Positions 46,641 through 57,980 of a stretch of 64,000 nucleotides of DNA are shown in pieces. Below the pieces are notes generated by a model. The model saw only the letters and a list, made by a program, of their open reading frames with translations, searched no databases and had not been told where the DNA came from. Source of the DNA: Tenrec ecaudatus (lineage: Eukaryota; Chordata; Mammalia; Afrosoricida; Tenrecidae); the NCBI RefSeq assembly GCF_050624435.1, contig NC_134538.1, positions 114,650,437 through 114,714,436 on the forward strand, given 5' to 3'. Position 1 is the first letter of the stretch. Each line of letters starts with the position of its first letter. A program made the position numbers and the translations under genes.

Positions 46641-49049
46641 GTACGAGAGGCACCCCACTCCACAAGCCAACTCCCACTAAAAGACACTGCCGCATTTGCT
46701 CGGTGGGCTGCAAGTTCACTGCAAGTTCTGGCTCTTAGTTCAGTTGCTGCCATTTCTCTGGTATCAAAGTTGTCTCCTGGATCAAGAGAGTTCAATGTTC
46801 ATGGCTCTGAGTCCGAAGGATGCACTCTGTTCCCACCTCTTCTCGTTTGCAGGTAGTGAGATCCACCACAGCACACTCACCTTTCCTACTTCTGCGAAGA
46901 TTCGTTTTATACTCAGCAGAAGGGCCCTCACAATGACCTTGTTTATAATTACCACCGACATCGACATGTCTTGCCCCATCGTTGCTTACCAAGATCCAGC
47001 AGAAAAGACCATTGTGGGAAGTTACAGGCAGTGGCTAGCAGCGCCATGTTAAAGAATTCACTTACGGCAGCAGGGCAAATATTGTTTTTCATATTTGCCA
47101 CTAGCCATAAATATTTGTCTCATCCTATCCTTATTCATTTTCATCTTCTGAAGTTTCTTTCTTCAAAGTCCCAGAAGTCTCTGTGCACTCATATACCTGA
47201 ATAGCACGTAAGACAAATTCGTTTTATTTTTGCAATAGGAATTATACTATTATTTAGTACATGCAGCATTGATGGTTTCTAATCCCTAAACATTTACCGA
47301 ATCAGGGAAACCAGTGGCTCTGTAAGTTTCTGTTTGAGTAGTTATCAACTGCAGAGAAAAGGTCTGTGTACAAAGGGAGGCTTTATTCAATAGGAGAGTG
47401 AGAAATGAGCAAGCATGAAGTTCACACCACCGCCCAGTGGGTGACTTGACAAGAGATATCATTTATTGCTGTAGTGGTACATGAGAGCGTGCTGAAGGTG
47501 GCCTGACTCTCTCCCAGTGTTTGCACTGTCCAATAAGGAAACTATTGCGCAGGATGGATTTGTCTTAGTTAATGGATTCAGCATAGCTCATAATGTCTAT
47601 TTTCATGAGAATGTTTAAGCTTTCTGCCAATGTTCATTCATCATGATGCTGTTTGTTTTTAAAATCTAAATAGAGCCAAAGAGTAAGTGACGTTTTACCG
47701 TTTGGTATATTATCAGATAATGCCTTATACATCATTAAATCATGAGATTTCAGGGAATTGTTAAAATCACCTGAGTTCCTTTAGGTCATACAGAAATAAT
47801 AAATAGTACAGCAACACTTGAAATTCTTTCTTGATGTATGTATGAATTACAAAATGGCCACTGTTAATTATACGCAGAGCCCATGTCTTCTGAGATGATA
47901 ACTGATTTAAAATAATAATCACATTTGCATTAGTAGTATCACTTTTAGGCTCTATTCCATTCTTTGGTATAAATAAGTTACCTTTAGTTGAATGACGAAT
48001 AAAACCAAGTACAAGAAGTACAAGTTGTCTTTAAGTGAATGATTGATTTTCTGGTGAAGAAAAGTATGATAAAATTATAATACATTATCCATAATTTATG
48101 AATAGTGTAGAATTTAACATACCACTTGGGCATACTTGCATTAAAATATATATCTTTTTTCTATATAAAATTTTATTATTTTAATTAACTTTATGTACAA
48201 CTGGATATTTACTTCAAAACTATGTAATGACATCTCAAAATTTTCTACTGGTGAGCCCACAACTGGGTTCAGTTAAGATAAGATTTCTATTTTATTTCTA
48301 AACTATGATATCTTATCTTAACTAAAGTTCATGTGATCTGAAATTCTCTAGATGTCATGTTAATTTTATTATCTTTATTCCCCATATGGGTTTCATATGT
48401 TCAAACCTTATCTTTATACACACACACACGCACACACATTCATACACCCATATTTACCACCTGAACCTTTGGTATCTAGGTTTCAAAATCATTCTAACTG
48501 ATTAACTCTTAAATATAGAAATACATTGTATGGAGTTAAATTTGAAACATGGGAATTTAGCTATTTGTGATACAATTCTCTAAAATATGAGAGATCCTCA
48601 ATATTTGTAAATAGCTTATTAGTAATATTTGAATACTCTCAGTTGGTTGTCTTTTGTGTTAATCTCAAAAGCAGCAGTTCACCTATTAAGGTAACATTTT
48701 GTACACATAGAAAAAAATATAGGAGTAAATGTATGAGGGAAGTACTCCACACCCCCCCCAAAAAAAACAAACCCCAGAAGTGTGCTGGGTGGAGCGGAGC
48801 CTTCCGCCTTCCGGCAACGCTCTGTGCTAGCGCACCCAGCGGCTTCACCTGAGATGGTTCTCTCTGGTCACAGTAAATGTTTTTTTCCGAAAAGCAGTTT
48901 TGGTCACACCACATTTTTATGATGGTCGATTGCTGCAGAAACTGCTGTGTCGTTGAACACAGCTTACAAGTACATTGCTATGGGAAAAACTCAAGTGTAC
49001 AAGTAGTTTTCTTGTTTCAAAAAGGTGAAATGTTGATTGTTGACAAACT
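46641..49049. other. Unassigned non-coding DNA with a small inverted repeat
   Basis: No gene. It contains a perfect 14-bp inverted repeat at 48271-48323 and a CA run at 48419-48437. The GC-rich patch 48780-48850 is not explained. Confidence 0.5.
48271..48323. repeat. Perfect 14-bp inverted repeat with 25-nt loop
   Basis: Arms AGTTAAGATAAGAT (48271-48284) and ATCTTATCTTAACT (48310-48323) are exact reverse complements. It could be a remnant of a small DNA transposon or chance in AT-rich DNA. Confidence 0.85.
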
Positions 49050-49560
49050 TCGCTATGGACTTTGAACAAACTTCCCCAACAGTCAAAAATATTGACTTGT
49101 AGTGTCTTTGCAATTCATTTCTCCAGGCAGACTGCTAATCAAGCTTTCTCTTTAGAGGTTCTGAAAACATTACATAACAGTGTGCAATGGCCTGATTTGT
49201 GGCAGGCGAGGGAATGATTTTGCCGCCATGACAGTCCCTGCTCACAGTGCCATCTCAGTGTACCAGTTTTTGGCAAAAAAAACAAAAACAAACCAGCATG
49301 CCTCTCTTGCCCCATGGACCTGACTCACCTGACCTCATTATGTGCGACTTCTATTTGTGTCCATGAATGAAGAGGGACCCGAGCAGACAGCAATTTGACA
49401 AAGTAAAAGAGATGAAGAAAAAATGAGGGAAGTACTGTTAGCCATCCAAACAGATGAGTTTGAAAAATGTTTCCAAGAATGGAATTTGCAGGTTTGACAA
49501 ACACATTCAGTATAACAGAGAGTACTTTGAAGGTGATAAGATTGTTTTATAAAAAAATTT
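49050..49560 (+). pseudogene. Mariner transposase C-terminal remnant (second type)
   Basis: Plus-strand translation at about 49117-49200 reads SRQTANQAFSLEVLKTLHNS and then VQWPDLW, matching the family pattern GQTVNQ.YYLEVLK.LR..V..KRPDLW. At 49227-49350 come HD.PAHSAISVYQFLAK and then SPDLIMCDFYLCP, matching the HDNAPAHT.....FLA and SPDLAPCDFFLFP blocks with the second and third catalytic Asp. A frameshift separates the two and a stop follows LCP. The last part (Q.FD.V.E..., then EYFEGDKIVL) is the typical mariner C-terminus. It differs from the element at 2009-3298. Confidence 0.8.
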
Positions 49561-49844
49561 TTTTAAATATATACCTTTGAAAAAAATTTTTCAGTTTTGT
49601 TGTGGGCACCTCCTTATGTATGTGCACACACACAATACACATGCCTCTGCACGGGAGAGTAACAATAACAATATAGTTTTCTTCAATATTCTTAGTTTTA
49701 TTTTTTCCCTGCACCCTTTGTTCTTATGTAAACAGTACAATAAGCTTGCTTTGATTCTGGTACTTTTCTTAATACTAACATTACTTTTGCCAGAGATCTT
49801 TTACTTTTTCCGTCTTCAGTCCTCAACCTCTTAAAAAATGTTCA

Positions 49845-50385
49845 AATTCCTTTTGTAATATGTTAGAAATCCTAATCTCCGTGTGGTCATGAAGCATATT
49901 AAGGTTATGTTAAAGAGGCTAGGTTATGTCTATTATGTTAATTAGAGTGGGGCCCAACATCTTTTAGGGCCACAGCCCAGATTCAATAAAAATGGGGTAG
50001 TATTTAGGGTTTCCCGGACTGAGACCTATATTGCCCTTTATCTTACAAAGATATAAAAGGAGGGAGAAGTAAGTGGATATCAACTTAATGGTCACAAAGA
50101 AAGAAGAGTCAATATTAGTGTACGTCCTTGAAGCCAGGATCCTTTGCTGAGAACCTGCTAGACTCAGAAGAAAAGGGAGGCTACCACACATAAAGATTTC
50201 AAGGAAGACCAGGCACACAGTTGTCTAAAGCAAAGATTTCCCACAGAATCAGGCAAGAGAAGGTCTCGACTTGTAGCTAATGGCTAGAATTTTGACCTCT
50301 AGACTTCTGAATTATGAAATAATAAATTACTATTTGTGATATTTCTTTTTTAGCAGCACTAGACAAATAAAACTGTCAATAAATG
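49845..50385 (+). repeat. Probable MaLR (MLT1-type) LTR
   Basis: Layout of an MLT1 LTR: 'gaaatcctaatctccgtgtgg', 'gttatgttaattagagtgg' and 'ggaagaccaggcacacag' in the middle. Near the end 'ttttgacctctagacttctg', then 'aattatgaaataataaatta' (the polyadenylation region) and 'agcactagacaaataaaac' match the closing blocks '...cctccagaactgtgagaaataaa...gcagcc..a.....actaa'. MaLR LTRs are old ERVL-related elements. Confidence 0.5.
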
Positions 50386-50621
50386 ATGCAGAGGTTTGGA
50401 ATTAAAAATGGTAATTATGGCATTTCCGAATTACTTCCAAATTAATTAGTAGAGTATCAAATTTATAAAGTGGAAAATGGTTTCCTTTCCTGAAAGTTAA
50501 TTTTTTTCTATATTATTTTAGCTCCTTTTTATACATTCATTTGTATTAGAAAGGATTAGTTAATGATGACAGTTTACCTATCTGTATGACCTTAAAAGAC
50601 TTCCAGGTTTAATTTTTTAAA

Positions 50622-50696
50622 TTTCCATCAAAAAGTTCATAGGAGAGTTCTATTATTTTTTTATTTCATTTTTATCATGAACTTTTAAAATTCCCT
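50622..50696. mobile_element. Small inverted-repeat element, mariner-like ends
   Basis: AAAAGTTCAT at 50631-50640 and ATGAACTTTT at 50677-50686 are perfect inverted repeats containing the mariner-end motif AAAAGTTCATGA. The AT-rich middle is 36 bp. It may be a MITE remnant related to the candidate at 43762. Confidence 0.4.
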
Positions 50697-50700
50697 CCCC

Positions 50701-53040
50701 ATAGATAAAACAGTGTTTCAGGAAATAATTTATTTTTAATAAATAATTTTTAATCTTGATTTGTATTCTCATCTTTTATATTGAAAACCCCCCTCTGTAA
50801 ATAAATCAATCTTCAGTCTGCGGAAAGGAAAATTATAACAATAATATCTCAAAGTACATGCATTTTAAATATGAATAATCTAAAAGCAGGTCCTAGTTTA
50901 AAACTCTGAAATTTTCTTCATGTTAATTAAGATGGTTCACTAGGAGTGTTTCAGTGTTTAAGTTTAAAAATGAAACTATAATTAACAACTCCAATTCTCA
51001 AGAAGTTTATTTCTTGCTCATGTTATATTTTTATGTAAGTCACTTCTGACTTAGTTCTACACATCATTCAATTGTTAACCTCATTGAAGGATCAATCCCA
51101 TCTAAGATGATAGAGAGCAAGAGAAAGGGCAGAACCATGGAGATGTTCTAAAACTTCTCCTCTAGAGTTCCCATCACTTATGTTTGTGGCCAAACCAAAT
51201 CATATGATAAAGCCTAATATCATTAAGGAGAAGAATTTTAATTCTATCAGAAGGGCATCAGATAGTTGAGAGCTGTCAAAGAAGAAAATCTTATACCCTG
51301 TTACAAGTGAAATATAATGGATTCATTGAAGTGTTATATAGTTCAAGCTAAGCTGTGCTAAGTAAATAATAAAATATTATGATATTCAAGTAATGAGGGT
51401 GTCTATGTACATAGAGAACAAAAGAAAGATATATACCTAATGATTCCTAATCATCAGATTAATTTCTGCTTGAAGAAGTCCTTTGAAACATAAAGGTTGA
51501 TCAACCTGGCTTTTCCTTCTGAGAAACGGTATGGCAGATTTCTTTCCGGATTGTTTGAAAAGTACGTTCTACTTTTGCAGAGGCTAGAGCAAATGTCTCA
51601 GGGCATGATGAGCCATTCTTTCCTGAGGAAGCTCTGGTTTCATCTACAGGAAATCCCGAGAGAGCACAAAGAACTTGTTGCCCACAAGCATGAGGACAGT
51701 GCTACTGTCACCATGTTACTCTCTCAGCAATCATCTGCACTTTCATAGGTGCGATGGCATAAGCCAAGAAGGCACCTGCAGTTCCATGAGAGTTATGCAT
51801 CAGATGACATCACCATGTCGGTTATGCAAGATCGCCATCGTGAACATATTTTACTAAAGAATTGGTTGTTTACATCTTCATATTCTTCCCAGGAACAAAG
51901 AGTTTACTTTCTGACCTTCTAGGAAGGCACATTCACCTTGTCATCCTTACATCTAAGTGCCTCCAACTTGAAACTCTTCCATTTACATTTCTACCTTTTC
52001 ATTAAATCTTTGCTAGAGGACGCTGATCCGCCATAAATGAGTAGCTTTCATGTGAAAGAACTTTGTTTCTTGAGGGAAATTGATTAATACAAATATTTTC
52101 CTATCTTTGAGGCTACTAGAGCTCTTCTACAGCATGAGTAGGTTTTAAGGAGAACATCTAAATGAACAACGCAGCCATATGGGAATATGCCTCAGTCAGA
52201 ACAGAGCAATACTGGTCCAAAGGAACATGGGAGGAAAATGGGGAGACGTTTCAGTAACACAATCATTAGTCAAATCAGCATGAATTTTGCTGTATAGCAT
52301 CTGATGCATAAAGTGCATTTAACCAGCTAAGCAATTTTGACGTATAGCATTTGTTGCATAAAGTGCATTTAACCAAAACAAAACAGTGTTCTATGATTGG
52401 GGTAATATAAACAATGAGAAGTGTAAACATCCCAAAATAAAATAGTGATGTTTTCATCCAACCACCCTAAAGGAAAACAAATTATTTTAATAACAGTTAC
52501 GGAAGGAAGATAATCACATTAGGGCAAGATGCCACTTAATTAATTATGCTACTTACTTAATAATATTGCATATTATTAATACAGATTGTAATATTAGCCC
52601 TATTATAGACAATAAAAAGATACCAATTAGATTTCATTATGACACAGGTACCTCCTTGGGCTACTGTGTAAATATTGAGAACTGCTCTATTTTGGACTAT
52701 TATTCTCAATATTGCTAATATGGTGTTGATTTCTTGAAGCCCATATCACTGCCTTTTAGAACAGTTGGCGTATATTTGGTTAATGTTTTCATACGTGCTT
52801 TAACATTTCAAATACTAACTGAAGTGCAAATATTGACACTAAGTGATCAAGCCAAAGAAAGATTAATGGAGCCAATTGAACTCTCAAATATGGGTAGATT
52901 AATAGGTAATGGGAGTTCAGTTAAATATATCCTTGATCCAAACTAGACACAGAGTGCATCTTCAAAGCCAGGTTCACAGAACCAAAAGATGACTTCAGGG
53001 ACAAAGTCGGCTGGTTTGTCAGATGCTGTCACGCCAATTT
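50701..53040. other. Unassigned AT-rich DNA with one tandem duplication
   Basis: No gene. Holds a 50-bp tandem duplication at 52283-52382, otherwise nothing recognised. Confidence 0.5.
52283..52382. repeat. 50-bp tandem duplication
   Basis: Two adjacent units, 52283-52332 and 52333-52382, each starting AATTTTG and containing 'gcataaagtgcatttaacca'. They differ at a handful of positions. Confidence 0.9.
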
Positions 53041-53044
53041 CAAG

Positions 53045-53165
53045 CCAGAGTGACTTTGTGTTAAACCGAAGGAAACATTGCCAAGCCCTGCACCACCCTC
53101 AACTCATTGCAATAGTTGAACCCATTGTCAAAGTCACTGTATCAATTCATCTCATCCAGGGTTCT
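53045..53165 (-). mobile_element. RTE-type LINE 3'-end scrap
   Basis: 'ttgaacccattgtcaaagtc' and 'actgtatcaattcatctc' match the RTE 3'-end block seen at 32755-32790. The piece is about 120 bp. Confidence 0.5.
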
Positions 53166-53214
53166 CTTAGGTTGCCTTCTCCAGAGAAGCAAAACCAGTG
53201 AAGCATACATGTGT

Positions 53215-53835
53215 GTAGTGATACTGCAGTTGTCGACCTCACTTCTTTCCAATTTCCTGTTACAACACTGAAAAATTAGAGGTGAACATATGTTTTTCTA
53301 TAAGGAATAATGGAAAACAAAATAATTGGTCCTGAGGCACAAAAATGCACTTAAAATTCATCTTTCTAGGACTTTAAATCGATGGATGCTTTTAGCCTCT
53401 CACGCACCATTGTCTCAGATACACCACGACCATCAAGTTGTTTCTCATTTCTCCATATCAGCAGTAACTTTTCAACCTCTCTCATGGTCTGGCTTCTTTG
53501 TCTTGTGCTTAACAATTTTGCAGCATTCACTACATTAGCCATTTCCATCACTCTTTTATTTTCCTTCCAAAAATGTTGATATTGATTTAGTCATATTGTA
53601 ATCAACCACCAAATCAGACAAGTGGCGAATTGATTGAAATTTCACAGTGATTTCTTTCTCTAACTCTATTGTGTTTCTCGCAGTATTCCTCTTAGCTTTA
53701 CTGGTGGTATTAGTAACTTTCTTTGGATCTGTGGTCACAATATTTCATGCAAATAAAGCACTAAAAAGCACAATGCTGGATGCTTTAATGCGTGGTGCTT
53801 AGACTGAAGCACCACCCCTTTATATCCAAGATGAG
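53215..53835 (-). pseudogene. Tigger/pogo DNA transposon remnant
   Basis: Minus-strand translation at 53738-53556 starts TTDPKKVTNTTSKAKRNTAR and continues with a NTIELEKEITVKFQSIRHLSDL block. It resembles the N-terminal CENP-B-like helix-turn-helix of Tigger transposases. A second frame at 53551-53366 contains REVEKLLLIWRNEKQLDGRG, like the 'E.LL..W..D' block that follows. The 5' non-coding end lies at 53740-53835. The DDE catalytic domain is not present. Tigger elements are old DNA transposons shared among placental mammals. Confidence 0.75.
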
Positions 53836-53987
53836 ATGCAAAGGGTGACTCTCTCTCAGCCCTAAAGGCTTTTTCAAACTAATTTTTAGTTCAGTTATCA
53901 CACAAAGTTACAAATATAAAGCAAACTTTTCAAACTTTGCAGTTTGATTTGAAGGTTTGAGATTGGAGCCATTCTGCAAACAAAGTT

Positions 53988-54038
53988 TGTATGTATGTAT
54001 GTATGTATGTATGTATGTATGTATGTAGAGAGAGAGAG
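53988..54038. repeat. (TATG)n then (GA)n microsatellite
   Basis: About ten uninterrupted TATG units to about 54026, followed by a short GA run. Likely polymorphic because the units are uniform. Confidence 0.95.
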
Positions 54039-54600
54039 TGAGGTTGAGAGAACTTTTTTCAAGAAAATTGCTCATGCAGCTGTGTAAATGAGCTAATCCA
54101 AGTCCAAGTAGGTCCCAGGCCCATAGGTGAGATGTTGAGCTAGAAGTGTGTCATGACTTGGTGATTGTGTGGGCCATTGAACCCAAGATCCGCTGGAAAG
54201 GGACAGGCTGGTGTCTGCAGAGGTGACTGAATCTATGATCAGTTGGTTAGTCTTGAAGCTACAGAGGTGAATGAATCAAAGGTTAACAGGTCAAAGGGCA
54301 GACCTCTGATGACTCCCAGCATTAGCAGGCAATGTAGCAGTCATGGACTTGAGGCCAAAGTAGTGGCTGTGGATGAGCCAGATACAGGATCCAGGCATCA
54401 AAACAAGCAGCCTATCCCTTTGGTCCACCTATTTTGGAATCAGACCACGCCTTTGAAGAAGCATCTTTCAATTGTGTACAGAAGGTCTGTTATCCAAATA
54501 TGGGTATAATATTCTTCTACCCTAATCATTCCATTACGGAGGCTTACAACCACTTGATTATGGTTACATGATGTTAAAGCGGATCATCGTGGAAGGTCTT
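54000..54600 (-). repeat. Possible ERVL-type solo LTR (second family)
   Basis: After the microsatellite: 'aattgctcatgcagctgtg', 'gctaatccaagtccaag', 'ggaatcagaccacgcc' and 'tggttacatgatgttaaagc'. Compare 32100-32642, which has 'aatggctcacacaacc', 'gtaagtccaatc' and 'gattacattatgttagg' at matching places. Ends not resolved. Confidence 0.35.
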
Positions 54601-55444
54601 AACCGCCAAACCACTGAGAATCCTGGCCCAGCTATACAAGACCAAGTCTTGCACTATTAACTTCTAAAGAGTATCCTGTTTTACTGCTTCCAAATCTGAG
54701 TTGCTAGTTCTTCGGGCAGTTCAGGCCATCGTCTTCTGCGATCTTCCTTATTTACTGTTCAGTTCAAATGCATACGGGTTAGGTGTCATCCAGTTGGTTC
54801 CCGGCTTAGAGACCCCGTGCACAACAAAACAAAACAGTACGTGGTCTTGCGCCAGACACCCTTGTAGTCTTGGTGTCAGGCCATCTTTGGAGGGCCTTTC
54901 TCTTTTTCTCTCCCACTCCACTTTACCAGCCATGACGGTCTTCTCAAGGGCTGCTCGCTCCTGACAATCTGCTCCAAGTATCCAAGGTGACGTCGTGCCA
55001 TCCTTGGCTCTAAGGAACACTCTGGCCACACTTCTCCCAAGAGAGACTTGCTTGTCATTTAGCAGTCCATGGTACTTTCAATAATCTTCTCCAACACCAA
55101 CATTCAAATGCATCAATTCTTCTTCAATCTTCCTTGTTCAATGTCCAACTTCATGTGCATATGAGGTAATGGAAAATACCACGGCTTGGAGTTAGGTATA
55201 GCTTAGTCCTCAAAGTAGCATCCTCAATTTTCAATACCCCAAAAAGGTCTTTTGCTGCAGATTTACCTAAGGCAACCCATCTTGTGATCTCTTGACTGCT
55301 GCATATGTGGGGATTAAAACACCAGGGCGTAGGTCAGGCACACCTTACTCAAAATGACACCTTTGCTCTTTAATATATTAAACAGATCTTTTCCAACAAA
55401 TTTTCCCAAAGCAACACATTATTTGATTTTTTTCTATTATATTT

Positions 55445-55907
55445 AAAAAATTTTTTCTTTCTTTTTTTAAATTAATAAATCTTTTTATTGGGGCTCATAA
55501 GGCTCTTATCACAGTCTGTACATACATCAATTGAGCAAAGCACCCTTATACATTCGTTGCACTCGTCATTCTCATAATTCACCTTCCACTTGGGTTCCTG
55601 GAATCAGCTCGGTTTCCCTTTCTTTTTCCCCCTCCCCCTCCCTCCCCTCTCCCCCCTGGTCCCTTGATAGTTTATAAATAATTATTATATCTTATCTTAC
55701 ACTCCCCGGCGTCTCCCCTCACCCACCTCCCCATTGCCCATCTCCCAGAGAGGAGGTTACACATAGATCTCCAAGATCGGTTCTCCCTTTCTACACCTCC
55801 TTCCCTCCTGGTGTCACCACTCCTACTGCAGGTGTTGAGGGGTTCGTCTGGCCTAGATTCCCTGTGTTTCCAGATCCCTACTGCACCGCTGTACATCCTC
55901 TGGTTTG
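55445..55907 (-). mobile_element. L1 3' end inserted in RTE LINE
   Basis: In reverse: 'aatctttttattggggctc' (poly-A, then AATAAA replaced by AATAAAA-like), 'gcactcgtcattctcataat' and 'cttgatagtttataaataat'. It ends with 'ctgtgtttccagatcccta' and 'ctgcaccgctgtacatcc'. The blocks are the exact reverse order of 62490-62940. About 460 bp, 3' UTR only. Confidence 0.87.
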
Positions 55908-56516
55908 ACTACTACTTTCAAGGGTGTTAATTGTGGGTCCAAGCAAAATGAAATCCTTGGCAACTTCAAAATTTCTCTATCATAATGTTGCTTCTCGGTC
56001 CAATTAAGAACATGATATGTTCTTTTTCTTGGGGTATCATCCTTTCTGGAGGATGTAGTCTTTGATCTTCATCGGTAAGTGCTTCTAGTTGTCTAGTGTG
56101 TCATCTACATACCACAGGTTGATGATTCCTCCATTCCTGTGCTGCATTCTTCCTCTTATAATTCACCTTCTAGAATAAATTGCTCAGCACACAAATGGAA
56201 TTATTACAGTGAATGAATGCAACCCTGATGAACAACTTGCCTGGTTTCAAATTATTCAGTACTCCCTACTTCTGGTTTAACAACTGCCTAATGTGCCAGT
56301 TTGGCATGGGCACAATATAGTGTTCTGGAATTCAAATGCTTTACAATGTTATCTGCACAGTCAGATTCCATTGCAATGAAACTCAGGTCAATATCGTTGC
56401 AGAATTTTTTTCTATTTCAGTTCAGATGCCTCACATATCAGCAATGGTATTTGTTGTGCCCACTCTGTTTTTATGACTCTGCATGAGTTTCTGGCAGGTC
56501 ACTGTTGATATAACGC

Positions 56517-56650
56517 ATTGTCGTAGTTGATGCCCACTCACAGTGACCCTAGACTAGAAAGCCCCAACTTTTTCCAAAAGGGGGTTGGTGGTTTTGAACT
56601 CCAAACCTTGCAAATCAAAGCCCAAATGATAATGACTGCAACACCCAGGA
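56517..56650 (-). mobile_element. AfroSINE inserted in RTE LINE, partial
   Basis: In reverse: 'tagttgatgcccactcac' and 'agtgaccctag' (3' block), then 'ggtggttttgaactccaaac', 'cttgcaaatcaaagcc' and 'gataatgactgcaacac' (tRNA-like head). The middle is shortened. RTE sequence continues on both sides. Confidence 0.65.
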
Positions 56651-57980
56651 ATGTGAAGCATTTAAAATTTATATATATTAGCAAAATTTACTCACATTTG
56701 ATAATTATGCCATTTTTAAATTTCCACATTCTGTTGAATTGCTTTTTTTTAAATGGACACACATTTGTAACACTTCTAGGCAAAATTTCTCGACACAGAT
56801 AAGAAAGAGTGCTGTACTGCATTTGTTTGTTGAAACAGCTACATTGCTATTTCTTCAATTCCTGCAGCCTTGTTTTTGGTAATGTCTTCAGTAAACCTAT
56901 GGATTCAGTAAACCTACTATGGATTCTTGATTTTACGCCCCTCCTGAAGTGGTTGAATAGCAAACACTTGTTTTTGGCGCAGTGGCTCTGTATATTCCTT
57001 CAATCTTCTTTCAGTGCTTCCTGTGTTCAATATTTTTCCCGTTGCACCTTTCAGTCTGGCAACTTCAGTTCTTTCAGGTCGAGAAATGCCAAGTGTGTCC
57101 TTCTCTTTTAGTCCCCCATCCTGGTCTTTGCACATTTCATTATAGCACTTTATGTCCCCCAGCTGTCCCTTGAAGCTTTTTATTCAACATTTCACTTCAT
57201 AATTTCTTACATTTGCTTTAGCTACTCAACACTTAAGGGCAAGTTTCATAGTCACTCCAATGTGCATTTTAGTCTTTTTTTTGTTTTCTTTCTTCCTAAT
57301 TTTTTTTGTTGTTGCTTTCTTTGTGGAGGATGCCTTTGATGTTACCTCAGAACTCTTCAGGTCCTCAGTAAGTAATTTTCAGTTTATTACATTTGTCTTT
57401 CTTCAGATAGTGAATACCTTCAGATCAGATAGGCTTATGAGCGCTTTTTGGTTCTTGCAGAGTTGTTCTAATGTTCTTCAGCTTCAACTTGATATTCTGT
57501 TTCACATTTTCCCACTGTTTCTGTTCTGACTGATGATATCGGGCCCCGTCATCTATTTCCACAAATGTAGTTGAATTTATTTCTATATATTCCATTTGCA
57601 AAATCTATGTATACAGTCACTATTTATGTTGTTGAAAAAAGTATTGCCAATAATAGATCATTGGACTCATCAAATTGTGACTAAATCTCTAACTTTATTT
57701 CTATTACCAAGGTCAGACTTCACAGCCAAAATCTGAGTGTCTTCAAATATTAGCAACTCTTATTGCAGCATTACTTCAGATAATGTTGTGTTGTTATTTA
57801 TTATGTTTACACTGTCTGTATTTTAAAACTAGCTCAACAGGTTCTTCTTCTTAGTCTGGAAGCATTGCTGAACTAATGACCCTGCTGGTATTTGAGATAA
57901 TGCTCATAGCTTTTGTCACCAGAGTTACATGTACACAGCACTACACACTGACAGGCAATTGGTGATTGTGGGAAAAAATG

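Larger units (their letters stand above)
54775..57980 (-). mobile_element. RTE-type LINE, nearly complete, split by L1 and AfroSINE
   Basis: The most complete RTE copy. The 3' end is near 54775 ('gggttaggtgtcatccag'). The C-terminal and reverse-transcriptase regions follow: 'cataccacaggttgatg' at 56109, 'ttgtttgttgaaacagc' at 56822, 'aacttcagttctttcagg' at 57060. The endonuclease side reaches 57980, with the 5' block 'cttcttcttagtctggaagc' at 57845 and 'gaccctgctggtatttgag' at 57878. An L1 at 55445-55907 and an AfroSINE at 56517-56650 interrupt it. There also seems to be a partial internal repeat: the block 'cagatttacctaaggcaac' at 55257 is followed by a second version, 'aaattttcccaaagcaac', at 55399. 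RTE LINEs encode a single APE/RT protein; every frame is broken here. Confidence 0.88.

Noticed and set aside
53988-54038. Telomere-like or functional repeat
   Set aside because: Plain (TATG)n and (GA)n microsatellite.
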